A DNA stretch of 64,000 bases, from NCBI RefSeq assembly GCF_026151205.1, contig NC_087083.1, positions 8,181,460-8,245,459 of the forward strand, in the 5' to 3' direction. The notes under the pieces are model-generated. The model saw only the letters and a list, made by a program, of their open reading frames with translations, had not been told where the DNA came from and searched no databases. Of this stretch, positions 32,626 to 46,849 are shown piece by piece (positions within the stretch are counted from its first letter, which is position 1; every line of letters starts with the position of its first letter). Source of the DNA: Bolinopsis microptera (taxonomy: Eukaryota > Ctenophora > Tentaculata > Lobata > Bolinopsidae). The position numbers were made by a program, and so were the translations under genes.

Positions 32626-35600
32626 CAGCGTCCAAAAAAGACACCGATTCAGATCAATATCACACCCAAAGTAAAAGGGCCTTTTCACAAGAATTCTTTT
32701 AAAATTTGGGCGAGCGATTTAGTAGGAGCGGTTGCATTGTCGCATTGACGGCATATTAAAAAAATTTAAACGCAGCTGCATGTGCACGCTGCAAGAAATT
32801 AAAAATTACAACAAATTTAAATAAGTTGCTATTTAAGATTTATTTAAATAAAACCCCAAAAAAGTGGTTTAATTTTGGTACTTTGGTGTTATATTTTGGA
32901 CAATTTTTTATTTATTTTCTAATAATGACTTATATTGTTAGCAGCACATATTATTAAATTTAATATAATTATATAATTCTTACCAAAAAATTTTTTTTTT
33001 TAAAATTATATGCGCGCCGCGCATATTTTCCGGACAATTTACACCGAAGTATCAAAATCAAGCGCTATTTCCACAAAAATACCTTACAAGTTATTAAGTG
33101 TTGTTGTTGCACATTCGGAACTCCTTTTTTCCTCCATTTGAATTATCATTTCGTCACGTGTAATTAAATTGTTAACTATATTGTTATGTTTTCCTCATTG
33201 AGTGAAATTACTCATTTATACTTGATTTCATTCCCATGGTTTTTATTACATACTTAATCCTAAAGGGTAGACTCTACCATATAATAAGATGTTGAATGAA
33301 ATCCTTTTCATCATATTCAACCAGTAAAGATTGAACTGTTCATCCTCAGATGGTCATGTTGATATTGCCCTTTAAAGTATTTGGCTAAATCATTTTGTAA
33401 CTGGAGCTGATGTAGTAGCTTCTTTACAATTCCAAAGTATAAGCCATTATAGTAGTCTCAACATGCCACAATTAAACTGTAGACCTTATTCTGTTTGGGA
33501 CTGACTAGGAATCAAATTTTATTTTCTAAATATTAGCAACGTGTGGAAAGTTTTTATTGATGAAAATTCATAATGCAAAAAAAAATGGGCTTTCCCCCTT
33601 TTTAAATTTTTTCCCTTTATAAAACGCTGTATTTAAACCCTTGGGGACGAAGGGGGGGTTTCATTAAAAGAAACCCCAAATAAATGTTGAGCATATAGGG
33701 CTAAAATTCTTTAAAAAAGGGGTTTGGGAAAATTTTGGTTTTTTTCGTCTAAAAAAGGGTGGGTCAAAAAAAACGCCCCTATGGGCCCAAAGGGGGTTTT
33801 AAATCTAAGTAAACTATAGGTAAAAATAAAATAAAAATCATAAGCAAAAAATGTAACTAATCTTTGTTTTCAAATGGGGAAAAAGAAAAAACATTGCAGT
33901 CAGCCCGGGAAAATTGCAGTCACTATAGGGCACTTTAGATGTTGTGACTATGCAGTAGTGGTCCCGCTTGCGATTTGGAATTTGCGGGGGTTAAACCCGT
34001 TTTAATTTCCCCAACGATCCACCTCCCATTTGGTTTTTGGGAAAACTTAGCTTAAATTTTAGCTGTACCATTTAAAAGCAAGAAAAAAAAAACCCTAAAG
34101 GGGATGACAAGGGAAAAGAAAAGGGGGGAAAAGAAAAGGGGAACAAAAAATTTAAAATAAAATTTTTTAAATGGGAGAAAAAAAAATTTTTAAATTACAA
34201 GCTCAATAATAAATCATTTGATAAAACTTCTAATTAAAATGACACTTGGTACGCTCGCCCATTTTCACTGGTAAAGTCTAAAACTTCGGTTTTTGGGCAC
34301 GTTGAAACACTTATTCAAAAAAGGGTTCAAAATTTTTTTCAGTTTACCAAAGTTAGTACCCTTTTTTCAAAAAAATAAAAAAGATATGGGGGGATTTTTT
34401 TTAAAATAAGGGGTTACGGTCATCTAGAATCCCGGGAACCCTTCCTGAAAACGTTATATTTTTTCCCCAGAACAAACTTTTAAAAGGGCCTTTTAAAACC
34501 CGGTCTTTTCAGGGCTATAATCCCTATAAAATTAAAATTTTTGGAATTTTTGGGTGAAGATGGGAGGTAAAGATTCCAATCAAGTGCAAACTTTAACCAT
34601 TCTAAAAACTTGATTTAAAAAAAAACGTTGTAGCCAACCTCGGGGGGAGGGTTCCGGAGGAAAGGGGAAGGGATACAACATAAAAATTTAAAAAAATCTT
34701 TCCAGTTTTTTTAAAAACACTGATTTTTTCTATTCCTTTCCCTGGGGAAAAATATTAATTTTTAAAACCCAATTAGAAAAAGATTTTTTTATTTAACCAG
34801 CTCGCTCCATCCCCAAATTTGAATTGGGGATAAATACTTTAACCCAATTTATTAAAGAAAGGGGGTTTATTTAAATAAAAAGAAAAAACGTCAACAAAAT
34901 TCGTTTATTTTTGGATAAATCTTTGCAAATTTCCCTTTTTTTTTTTTCCCCTGAAGCCCCCTTTCATAAAATTTAAAATTTTTTTTTGGGGCCAACATGA
35001 GATCAGCAATGGGGGGAATTTGAATTTCCACCCATGGGAAAAACCCCTTGGTTTGTAAAATCAATCCCCCGAAGACGACTAATGTTATAAAAAAATAAAT
35101 TTAAAACCCCTTTTTGTCATCTTAGAAAAAAGAAAGGCATGACAAAAAAAGGTTTTTTTAATTGGAAAAAAAACATGTATTATTTGTCTCTTTTAAAAAT
35201 TTAAAAAATATATCTATTACGGTCTGAAAAAAATAAATAAACAATTTCCCATTAATCATTTTCCCTACTTCAATAAATCTAACGGGGTATAAAGTGGGAA
35301 AAAATCATATCTTGTATATTATAAAAAATCCCCAATTTTTTGGTACCTTAAAGGGAAATTAAATTTTGGGGAACCCTTGCCCAAAAAACATTTTTATTAA
35401 AATTAACCGCTGTTTGTTGTAGTTTGGGCCTCGAAAAAAATTTTTTGAAGTTTTTCCTCAAAATTTCGGGAAAAACAGTTAACTAGGACAAAAAGGGGTT
35501 GTTTCGTAACGAAAAAAACCGGGGCCCCCTGAAATGAACCCCCCCTTTGGTAAGGGTTCTTATAAAAGCTTGGGGTTCCCCAAAAATTTTCGTGCAAAGT

Positions 35601-38600
35601 CCCCAATTTTTTTATCTTAAAACTTGTACTTTAAATCTCCCCCCTTTTAGCCCTCCCAAAAATTTTTTAAATTGGGACAAAATGAGTCTTCGTTTTTCCC
35701 CTACATTTTTTTATATGAAATCTTTAAAACCTAAAATTTCAGAGTTTTGGGAAATCAAAACCCTTTTTCCCATTACAGTTTTTTTTTCCCTAAAACCCTT
35801 TTTTCCAAAAAAAATAAAAAATTTAAACCAGAACCCTTTGGGTCGATACTACAAAAAATGTATTTTTTTTTTCCCAAAATTTTAAGGGACTTTTTTTAAA
35901 CATAAATCTTTTTTTTCCAGTGTTTTTTCCCTTTTTTTTTCAAATTTTTAGGAAAGTTTTTTTTTGTAAAATTCAATACGTTTGGGAAAACTTTTTAAAA
36001 TAACATTTTTTTTCCCTTCCCAAAACCCGCTGAATTTTAAACTTTTTTTTTGACAGTATTTTCTACTTTTTTTTTTTATAAATTTATCGAAAAAGCTTCG
36101 GAACTGACATATAAACTCTTCTGGAGATTTTAAAGGGTGTAATTCTGTATTTACAACCGTGGGAAATTATTTCCCCCAAATTTGTTCAACTTTAATCAAA
36201 AATACAAAATTTTTCCAGAAACTACATGTCCATGAGGGGGAAAAATTTTAAAGGGGAGGAGTGACAATCCCCGGGCCTACCTAAAATAGTTTAAAAACAA
36301 AATAAAATTTTTCTTTAAAAATGAAGCATAGTTACAAATAGAAAGATTTATAAGACATTATATTTAAAAAATAAATCTGTAATGGTGTAAAAGACTGAAT
36401 CAAAAGGGAAAACAAAACAATGACTGAAGTGTCAGAGAAAATAGATTTAAAGCCTTTTGGGGGAATTTTCAACTTTAGTAATTTCCTAAACATTTGATAA
36501 ATGGGGCACAAACCATAATTTTGGGGTCTTTTGTATGATTTTTTTTATATTGTAATCCCGATTTCCCCAAACCCCCCACCTGAACACCTTTTAAAGGAAA
36601 AAACTCGTTAAGCCCTTTATTCTCAGTCCCTCTGAAAAAGCTAGAACCCCTTTTTTTTTGGGGAAATGAAATTTGAATTGCCCAAACCCAAAAATTTAAT
36701 ACAATTTAGCTAGACCAAAACAATTTTAATCAAAAAAAATAAAATCAAAAATTAAACCCTTTATTCGAAAAAAATTGGGTTTTCGAATACAAAATTTTAT
36801 TTGATGTATTTTTTTCAAAATTTGGGGAAATGGAAGTCACACCAACAAAATTATCTCAAACGGGCACTCAATGGGCGACTTTTTTTGCCAATTTTTCAGT
36901 AGTTTAAAAATTTTTCCTTTAATTTTTCCAAAAAATAAAGTTTAAAGATTTCCCCCCCCCCCTAAAAGGGGCCACTTTGGCCCGGCCCGCGCAACCCGGG
37001 AAAGCGGGGGGTGGGAGCCAGCCTGGGCAGGCGTTTTGCCCTGGTTATAATAAAGGTTTTATTCCTTTATTTTTCCCACAACCCAAAAACAGGAATAGAC
37101 CCCAAAATGCCAGCTTAAAACATTAACCTAACTGTGCAGGTACAATGTTTTACAAATAAACAATAAACAAAATTTTTCAGGGGCACCCCTGCCCCTCTAT
37201 GGGGCTGGGACTGGGATCGGGGAAATTTATGTTGTTTTTTTTATTTTTTAGCTAAACCACACCAATAAGTTCTATTTTTTTTTTATTTATATTAATTTTA
37301 ATTTTCATCATACGAACCACATCATACTGAACCCGTTTTTTGGGGCGAAAAGTTTTATAAAAGGGGTGTGTTTCAATTTTAGAAAACGGGGGGCCCACAA
37401 AACTTAAGGGGGAAAGGGGTTTTCTTTTGGGAAAAAATAAGGGTTTAAAAAGCATCCCAAATTTTTCTAATTTTTCTTTCTAAATTTTTATAAAAATTAA
37501 AACCCCCGTATAATTTAAGTGTATTTAAAATGTTTATTGGACTTTGGGTTAAATTTAAAAACAAACACCCTTTAAAAAAAAAATTGTTTTTAAATAACCG
37601 GGGGAAAGATTTTTCTAAATTTTAGCTTTTTAGGGGTTCAAAAAAAGCCCAAAAATGGACTGCTTTTAAAATTTTTAAATTTTTTAAAAATTTTTTTTTC
37701 AAATAAAACCCTTGGAACCAGTGGCCTTTTTTAACGCATCTTTTAAACCCATTTACTTTGAAACGTCAAGTGACTGGTAAAGTCAAAAATTCTTTTCTAA
37801 AGAACATTTTTTCCCAAATATTTTGAAGTGTAGAAATTTTTTTAAAATCCCTTTTAAATTTTGTACTAAATTACTTATGTTTTAAAAAACGTTTTTTAAA
37901 AAAGGGGGGGGAAATTTTTTTAGGGAGGAAATTTAAAATTATTAAAACTTTGGAAATTGAAGTTTTTAACTTTTTACAATTTAAATTTTTAAAAAAAAAG
38001 CCAATTTTAAACCATTTTTTTTTAAAAATTTTTTATCATCATCAACATTTAAAGTAAATAGATAAAAAAAATCAAAAACGTGACGGGATACAGCACTTTA
38101 TCAGTAAATATTTGGGGTCCCCGTTATATTTTAATAAAGGGGAAACCAATATTCTCTACGTTTCCAAAAAATAATGGTTTTTTTCAAAATTAAAAATTGT
38201 GTCTTTTTTAAATTTTAATTTATAATTTTTAACCCTTTTATTTTTTAAGGGAAATATGGTTGACAATTTGGGAAAACTTTGGGAAATTTTTTACGGGCCC
38301 TTTAAAACCTTGGAAAAATTTCTAAAATTAAAAATTTAGTGATTTTTATAAATTTTTTTTTATCAGGAAAAAGGGGTTTGCGGGAGAAAACCAAATCCTC
38401 GGGCCCATCAATAAACCCCGTTTCCCCTGTCAAGATTTAAAAACGGGTGACAATTTTTTAGAGCCCCCCCCAAGTTTGGGTTGTCCCTCCCCCCCCCCCC
38501 CCCCCCCCCACCACAAAAAATTCCCCTTTAAATTTCCCCAAACGGGTATAAGGCTCCTTTTAAAAGTTTACCAAAATCAGGGGGCAGTCATTTAAAAGAC

Positions 38601-39519
38601 CCCTGAAAAACAAATCGTTTTTAATTTTTAAAAAAACCGGTTTCCAAAAATGGGTGTGTTTGGGTGTGAAATTGAAAAAACAGCGTTTGTATCCGTACAC
38701 TGTAAAGTGTGTCCCGTGTTTGTGAATTATTTAAACAGCTACTACTTTTCCCCTAGGTTAAACATGGCTTAAATTTTTTTTAAAAAAAAATATTATCAAA
38801 ACATTTTTTAAAAGTTCATCATGGGAAAAATGTTTTATGTGATCCAATACCTTCAACAAAAATGTATAATGTATTTCATTCTAGAAAAAATTTTTCACAA
38901 ATTTTTCCCATATCACACCAAGCCAAAAAAAATACCCTTTTCCCCCAGTACCAGTTAACCGCTTTTCCACATTCTGTACAAAACCCAAAAACCCGAATCT
39001 TTATGGGCCCTGATTCCCCTTTTAAAAATTCGGAAAACCCTTCTACCCTTAAACCCAAATACCCAGTTTTTAAAAATTTTCTTTTGGAAAAGTAACATCA
39101 TTGCTAAATTAAAATCTTTTTTATTTTTTCTTCCAAGCATGGTTTCTTCAACATTCCATACAAAATATCTTTCGTTTTTTCTTTCAGTAAAAAACAAATG
39201 ATTAAAAACCCCCCGGGGGTAATATTTGTGACCCTAAGCAAAAAAGAAGAGCTTTCTGACGATTTTATCACTTTTTTTTACAAACTATAATACTTCCGGT
39301 ACATTCAATTAAAAATTTAGGGGCATCTAAAATTCTTTAGAAAATGCTTTTATTAAAATTCAGGTTCATGCTATATACTTTTGGTTTGGGAAAAAAAAAG
39401 GCTATTTAACCCCGTTTTTAAAATTTTGCGTCCTCCATAAAATCAAAAAAACACACGGTATACAACCGACAGATAACAAAATTTTCCCCAGATAAAAAAG
39501 AAATCGCTAACTTTTTTTA

Positions 39520-39800
39520 TAACTTTTTTTTCGGACCGCGTGGGGCTGAAATTTCCGTTCTCTGATTTTGGGTTTTTTTTGTGTCCCCGGACGAAGACAT
39601 TTTTCCCCCGATTGGTTTTGGTTTTTTGTCACGGGGACTGAAAAACCAAACCAAAATTTTGGGTTTTGTCCCGGACTGAAATACAGTTCTCGATTTGGGT
39701 TTGGGTTTTTTCAGGTGCCCAAAAAACCGTTCCCCCGATTGGGTTTCCATCTCTTAGATATTGCTGACAAAAACCCAAAACCCGAAAAATATAGTTTGTG
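39520..39800. repeat. About 60-bp tandem repeat within the low-quality region
   Basis: Three to four degraded units around cccccgattggttttgg and gtcacggggactgaaa. Run-length errors prevent a precise unit. Confidence 0.45.
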
Positions 39801-40205
39801 AGAACTTCTTTCAAAGAGGGAACCCCTTTTTTAAAAAACCTTGGGGGCCCCTTTTTTTAAAAAAGTTTTTTTTTGGGAATTTGCTTAAAAAAACCCTTTA
39901 AAAAATTTTCCCTTTTTTCAAGTTTTAAAAATTCACATAAAAATGATATTTAATTAAATACAAAATTTTCAAAATTTTCTTTGATAATTTTAAAATTAAA
40001 AAAAACAAGGGTGAATGTTTTTTAGATGTCATCAAACCTATAAAAGAACAACTATACCCAAAAATATATGATAGTCAAAAAAATACACTACATTTATTGT
40101 AAAATAATAAAAGAATAAAGTATCTAAAAGAGCAGGAAAAAAATAATTCCCTCCACCCTGGTGTTTTCGGGGCCCACAACGGGTTTACAATGATAACCTG
40201 TAAAC

Positions 40206-40226
40206 CAGTGGCGTAACGTTGCCTCT

Positions 40227-40264
<38 letters not shown>

Positions 40265-40602
40265 CCGAAAAAGCGACCCCCCCCCTTTGGGGTCCCCCCC
40301 CCCTTTTTGGGGGCCCCTCCCCCAAAAATTGGACCAAAAATTAAAGGTTTAATTTTTGGGATAAAAACCGGTTTAAAAAAACCCCTTAAAAAAGGTGTGT
40401 TTCCCAGAGCAAAAGGCGCATTTTACTATACCCGGGGCCCAGGTTTAAATTTTTTAAAATTATCCCACAATTTAAATCAACGATTTTGAGGGCCCCCCCC
40501 CCCCCCCCCTAAAGGGTGGCGCCCCCTCCCCAAGATGGGCCCCCCCCCCCCCCCTTTCCAAAACCCGGGGGGGTCAGCGGGGCCCCCGGTTTCCTCACTG
40601 CT
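40206..40602. mobile_element. Probable second hAT-like MITE copy with long C runs
   Basis: Begins cagtggcgtaacgttgcc followed by about 40 C; the right end has ctcactg. Interior phrases such as ttaatttttgggataa are similar in character to the copy at 17544-17802. Boundaries are uncertain because of the poor consensus. Confidence 0.35.
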
Positions 40603-41799
40603 GAAACCCCCCTTTAAATTTTCTGTTGTAACCTTTCATTTAAAACCATGTATATATTCTGCGGTTTTAAAAATTTAAATGATTTAAAGACACAAACAAC
40701 CACGTCGTCAAAAAAAAAATCTATCCAGGTGGGGTTTGGGATAAGATGACTCCCGCCCTTCCCCCCCCGGCCCCCGATACCCCTTGGTTCCCCCCAAATG
40801 GACTGATTTTTCCCCCTTTTTTTACCAAAACACTTCTGTTTAATTTCGTTTTTTTAATTTTACGGTTTGTTCAGTTTTTTGAAAAACCCAATTTCTCTGA
40901 TATGCTATGTTTTTACCCCTTCAAAAAATGTTAAAATATAACTTTTTATGATTTGTTAAAACAAATGTTGGGCACGTGGGTTATGGTATAAAAAAATGTT
41001 ATGAACGTTATTATGTTTTTTCAAATGTTTTGACACCTGATTATGTAAAACAAAATTTTATTTGCTTTCCCCGTTTAGAATCGCGGCGGGATTAAATTGG
41101 GGGAATCCCAAAAATATTTCAAACCCCAATTTTTGCAATTCCCACGGTTACTCCGAAAGGCGGTGATCCCGAGTTTGCTTGCCCCGTGTAAAAAACCTTG
41201 CTCCCCCTTTTTTTGTTCTAAAACCCCCGGCCACAATTTTGTTGTTTTGGGGCCTTAATTTCCAGTTTCCCCGGGGACAGGAGGTTTAAATTTGTTTTTT
41301 ATAAGTGCCCCGGGACATGTTATTGGAGGGCGCCAAAATTTTTTACCCTTTTAATTTAAACGTACGCGCCGCCGCACAAAAAAGGCCCCGGGCGCGCGTC
41401 CTGATCCCCGACTTGGAACGGCCGGGGGGGGATTGGGAGCTAAATTTTTGTAATTTTGGGGGGGGGGGGGGTTTTTTCCTTTAAATTTTGGGGGGGTTGG
41501 GGGAAAAAAGGCAGAGCCATTTAAATTTTTTATTTGGGGGGGGAAAGGGGGTTTTTTCCTGTTTCCCAGGAAATTTAAAAGTGTGGACCCGTCAACCCCG
41601 GGCCCCGTTCAATTTTGGGAAAGGTTTAACCCTTTTTTCCAATAATTTTACCTGGGGAAAAATAAAACATTCAAAATTTGGGAATTTCAACAATTTCATA
41701 CAAAGGGCCCCTGAAAAAAAATCTAGAAAAATGGAAACGTTGTATTAAAAGAAATACAAACCCATCAAATTTTCCCCGATGGGAAAAAAGTTTTTGGGG

Positions 41800-43700
41800 T
41801 TCCTGATCGGGAGAGCACGTTCCCCCTTGGGTTTTTTTAGTGGAAATTTTTAGTGCTTTTTTACCCCCGTAGGCTTTTAGGGTTTCCCGGGGGAGGGGGG
41901 TACAAAGTTTTAGTTTAAAAAAAAAAGGGTTTTTTGCCTGTCCCAAACCACATAAAAAAACAAGTTTTCCCACCCTCCAAACCCACTCCGGGGGCCCCTC
42001 CCCGGGGGCCCGCCCCCCTCCCAAAAAAAGACCGAAATCCAGCAAAACCAGACTTTTAAAAAAAACTTTAAAACCCCCGTAGTCTTTTTATGTTTCCGGG
42101 TAGGTGGGGCTGGTTTTGTTTAAAAATGGGTTTTTTGCTCCTGTCCCAAACCATCATAAAAAAAAACAAGTTTTTGCCCTCTCAACCCCCACTTTGGGCC
42201 AACTCCCAAAGGGGGGGGGGCCACGGGGGGGGCCCAAATCCCAAAAGACCGAAATTTCCCCGAAAAATCCAGACCCTTTTTTAAAACTTTTTTCCCCCCC
42301 GTAGTGTTTTTTAATGTTCCGGGGGGGGGGGAGGTGGGACATGTTTTAAGGGTTTTAAAAAGGGGTTTTTTTGCCGTCCCAAACCATCTTAAAAATCAAA
42401 TTTTTTTCGACCTCTAAACCCCCCACTGGGCCACTCCCAGGGGGCCAGGGGCCCATCCCAAAAATGCCCGAAAAACCCAGCTAAATCCGGGATTTTTAAA
42501 ATTTTTTCCCCCTTGAAGTGCTTTTATTTTTCCGGGGTAGGGGGGGGGCCCATGTTTTTTTTTTTTAAAAAAAGGGTTTCCCTCCCCCTTTTCCCAAAAA
42601 ATCATTTTAAAAATCAATTTTTAAAACCTTAAACCCCACTGGGCCATTTCCCCAGGGGCCACGCCCTTTCCAAAAAATAAAACCGAAACCCACCCTAAAT
42701 CCAAAATTTAAAATTTTTCCCCCTTTTAGTGTTTTTTTAGGGTTCCCGGGGTGGGTTGGGAATTGTTTTAGTTTAAAAATGGGTTTCTGCCTGTCCCAAT
42801 CCATCAATAAAAATCAAGTTTCAAATCCCCCAAACCCTCGGGCCATCCCAGGGGCCACCCCCACCCCAAAAAATGACCGAAATCCACCCCAAAATCCAGA
42901 CTTTAAAATTTTCCCCCTGTAGTGCTTTTATTTTCCGGGGTAGGGTGGGAAATTTTTTTTTATTTTTAAAAATGGGTTCTCCCTGCCCCCAAAAAACCTT
43001 CAAAAAAAAATCAAGTTTCCACCTCTCAACCCCTCGGGCCATCCAGGGGCCCCCCGCCCACCCAAAATGACCAAAAAATCCAGCAAAAAGCAGACTTTAA
43101 AATCTTTTCCCCCTTGTAGTCTTTTATGTTCCCGGGGTTTTAGGTGGGACATTTTTTTTATTTTTTTAAAAATTTTGGGTTTCCCTGTCCAAACCATCTT
43201 AAAAATAAAGTTTCGACCCCCCTCAAAGTCTCCCCCAACCCCGGGCACCCCAGGGGCCCCCGCCCATCCCAAAAATTACCGAAACCCGGGTTTGAAATCT
43301 GGGTTTTTTAAAAAATTTCTTTTCCCCCTTTTAGTGCTTTTATTTTCCCGGGGGTTTAGGTGGGAATGTTTATTTTTAAAAAATGGGTTCTACCTGTCCC
43401 AAAACCACCCTAAAAAATAAAGGGTTTTTAAACCTCTCCCCCCATTTCGGGCCATTTCCCAGGGGCCACGCCCACCCAAAAGGGACCAAAAACCCAGCTA
43501 AAATCCAGATTTTAAAAATTTTTACCCCTGTAGTCTTTTATTTTCCCGGGGGGTAGGTGGGACATTTTGTTTTATTTTTTAAAAAAATTGGGTTTTTTTC
43601 TGCCCCCAAAACCATCAAAAAAATTTTCAAGTTTTCGACCTTAAACCCCACTCGGGCCACCCCCCGGGGGCCCCCGGCCCCCACCCAAAAAATTTTATGA
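41800..43700 (-). repeat. Satellite family A, inverted block (about 9 units)
   Basis: Units of about 205 bp recur with landmarks such as gtagtgcttttattttccgg, ggtgggacatgttt and gggccactcccaggggccac. They are the reverse complement of the units at 46.85-52.55 kb. Unit length is inflated by homopolymer errors. Confidence 0.7.
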
Positions 43701-44004
43701 AATCCGGTTTTATGTTGGGGGTTAAAAATCAAATCCAAACAGAAATTAAAATCTTAACCGGGAAAGGGATTTTTTGGTTTCCGGGGTATTTTTTTTGGAT
43801 GCCCCCCCCCCAAACAACCAAATCATTCGGGGGAATAAAATTCTTTTCATTTTTTCAGGAATTTATTCCCCCATTTTCTTTTTTTTTTTAATAAAGGGTT
43901 TGATCCCCATTTATTCGAAAATTTTTTTAAAATTTCAGATCGAGCCAAATTTTTTGGATGTTTTTTTGGCCATTAAAAAATTACTTTTTGTCTGAAAAAA
44001 TGAG

Positions 44005-44110
44005 GGTTTTTTAGTTTCAGATGACCGAGATAGAGGCTTGACGATTTTTTTCCCATTACGGGTGATAAGGTGATTCGTTTCCCTTTTCCCAGGGGGATTA
44101 GATGGGCCCC
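44005..44110. mobile_element. Fragment of the mariner-type MITE in the low-quality region
   Basis: tttcagatgaccgagatag, then cattacgggtgataaggtga match (inverted) the interior of the element at 53773-54539. It sits between the inverted family A block and family B. Confidence 0.4.
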
Positions 44111-44369
44111 CCCCAAAATTTGCAAAAGGGCCCCAAATTTTAAGGTGCCCTATCAAAAAACCCAACCCTTTCAATTTTTTTTAAAACAAAGGTTTAAATT
44201 AAATGCTTGATAACTTGTCATTTCAAATACTTTTAGGGCCCCAATTTTTAAAGATCAGATGCAAAAATTTTTAATTTTCTGAAAAATCTGAAAAAAATTT
44301 TGGGCGTTACCCATGTCCGGAAAAAGAAAAAATTATAGGTGATTTAATTTTAAAAGGGGGGTTTCGTTC

Positions 44370-46600
44370 TTTTCAGAGGTAGGGTATCGAGAATGACTCG
44401 GACCGAAAATTTTCTAAGTCCAATTTTTCAAAGTTTTTCTGGGAAATACTTTTGTTCATTTTCATGCACCCTGATCATTTGAGCCAAAAATTTTTTTTTT
44501 TTGGGGTTTTTAAAAAGTTCGATATTGGATTTTTAACGTTTTTGGGAAACTCGAGGGTCCCCTTTGTAATGCGATCTCGGGGGAAAGGCCCTTTCCCGTT
44601 CCCCAAATAGGGCCCTCGGAAGGGGTTTTTAGTTTTCCCTTTTTGAGGTACGAAATTCGAGAATGTCGGACCGAAAATTTTCTAAGTCAAATTTTTCAAA
44701 AGTTTTTCTGGAAAAAAACCTTTTTTGTTCAGTTTCTTTGCTACCCTGATCATTCTGCCCCCCAAAAAATTATTTTTTTTCGGTTTTTAAGGGTCGATTT
44801 TACGATTTTGGACCAGGGTCCCTTTGTAATCGATTGGGGAAGGCGGGCCCCTCCCTTTGCAATAGGGAGTGGGAAGGGGTTTAGCTCTGTTTAGAGGTCC
44901 CTTTATGGGGGAATGACTGGGCCCCGAAAATTTTTCTAAGTAAAAAAATTTTTCAAAAGTTTTTCGGGAAAACTACTTTTTTTTCATTTTTTATGCTATC
45001 CTGTTTTAAATTCTGGGGCCAAAAAATTTTTTTTTTTGGGTTTTTTTCAAAAAGGGTTTCGAAAAACGATTTTGGACTCGAGGGCCCCCTTTGAAATTGC
45101 GATTCGGAAGGCAGGCCTCCCGTTCCCCAATAGGAGTCGGAAGGGGTTTTTAGCTTGCTTTGAGGAAGTTTTGGGAAAAACTCGGACAAAAAAATTTTCA
45201 AAAGTCAAAAATTTTTTAAAAAGTTTTTCGGGGGGAAAAATATTTTGTTCTTTTTTAAATCCCTTTTCCTGTTTATTTTTTGGAGCCAAAAATATTTTTT
45301 TGGGGTTTTGGGAAATTTTTCGATTTTGGATTTTACAAAATTTTGGGGACTCGGGGTCCCCTTTTGGTTTTTTCCCAAATTCGGAAGGCAGGCCCCCCTT
45401 TCCCGAAAATACGGGGGTCGGAAGGGGTTTTTTTTACCCTCTGTTTTGAGGTACTTTATCGAAAATGACTCGGGCCCAAAAATTTTTTTTAAGTAAAAAT
45501 TTTTAAAATTTTTTTCTGGAAAAAATATTTTTTGTTCAGTTTAAGCTATCCTATAAATTTGAGCCAAAATATTTTTTTCGGTTTTCAAAATTTTCAAATA
45601 TACGTTTTGGTCTCGAGGGTCCCCTTTTTGTAATGCGATCCCCGGAAGGCCCGGGCCTCCCTTTCGCTTTACGAGCTCAAAAAAGGGTTTTAGCTTCCTT
45701 TTTAGGGGTTTTCTTTTTCCGAGTTTTGGGACCGGACCAAAAATTTTCAAAGTCAAAAATTTTTCAAAGTTTTTCTGGAAACTCTTTTGTTCATGTTTCT
45801 TTTGTATCCTGATCATTCGGACCCCAAAAAATATTTTTTTCGGGTTTTTCGAATTTTCATATACGTTTTTGGGGACTCGAGGGCCCCCCTTTGTAATGCG
45901 AACCCTCGGAAGGCAGGCCCCCCGTTCGAAAACCCGACCCCTTGGGGGAAAGCGGAAACCCCTTGGGTTTTTAGAGGTACGTATCAAAAGGAAATTAAAT
46001 GGGGCCCCGAAAAAATTTTCAAGTAAAAAATTTTAAAAATTTTTTTTTCCCCCCGGGGAAAATTTTCCTTTTTGTTTTTGTTTAAAGCTACCCTGATATT
46101 CTGAGCCAAAAATATTTTTTTGGGTTTTTTTCGAAGTTCGATAAAAACAAATTTTGGGAAAATTCGAGGGTTTCCTTTTTGGGGTAATGCGATCTCGGAG
46201 GCAGGCCTCCCGTTCGCTTTAGGGAGCTGGGAAAGGGGGGGGAGCTTGGCTTTCAGGGGGTACGTATCGAGAATGGACTCGGATTTAAAATTTTTAAAGG
46301 AAAAAAATTTTAAAAAAAGTTTTTTCGGGAAAAATACTTTTATTAAGGGTTTCTTCCCTCCCCTAAATAATCATGAGCAAAAAATTATTTTTTTGGGGTT
46401 TTTTCAAAGGGACCGCCACCTACCCTTTCGTTTCGTTTTTGGGAAACTAAAGATTTCCCTTTTTTAATTTTGCGATTGGGGGAAGGGCAGGCCTCCCCTT
46501 GCTACGAGTTTCGGAAGCGGTAGTCTGCCTTTTAGAGGTAAGTATAAGAATGACTCGGACCGAAAAATCAAAATTTTTAAAATTTTTTTTCAAAGTTTTT
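44370..46600. repeat. Satellite family B (about 9 units of about 265 bp)
   Basis: Landmarks recur in the order gaggtacgtatcgagaatga, ctcggaccgaaaattttc, ccctgatcattctgagcc, ggactcgagggtcccc, gtaatgcgatctcggaaggc. Units start near 44382, 44645, 44896, 45160, 45448, 45702, 45974, 46256 and 46533. No similarity to family A was seen. Confidence 0.7.
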
Positions 46601-46849
46601 CGGAAAAACAAATTTTGTTCTTTGTTTCATCCCAAACCATGATCATTTTACCCCCGAAAATTTTTTTTGGGTTTTTTTTTTTTAAAAAGCCCCCCGTCCC
46701 TACATTGGGAAAGGTTTGGTGGATGTAAAGTGGGTTGGAGGTTGGGGGAAATATTGTGGTTTTGGTGAGGGGGTTTGGGGGTAAACCAAACAAAAACTTA
46801 AATTTTTATGAGGGTTTTGGGGAAACAGGTAAAACCCCTTTTTTTTTTA

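Larger units (their letters stand above)
30594..33569. other. Intergenic region upstream of the M16 gene
   Basis: Holds the presumed M16 promoter, the R1 copy, a worn Harbinger-like MITE and a repeat related to one in the lectin-gene intron. No exon of ACTR10 or any other gene could be recognised. The minus-strand frame at 32402-32644 lies in repeat sequence. Confidence 0.5.

Noticed and set aside
32402-32644. 80-codon minus-strand frame
   Set aside because: Within a dispersed repeat shared with 59-60 kb; no domain or splice context.
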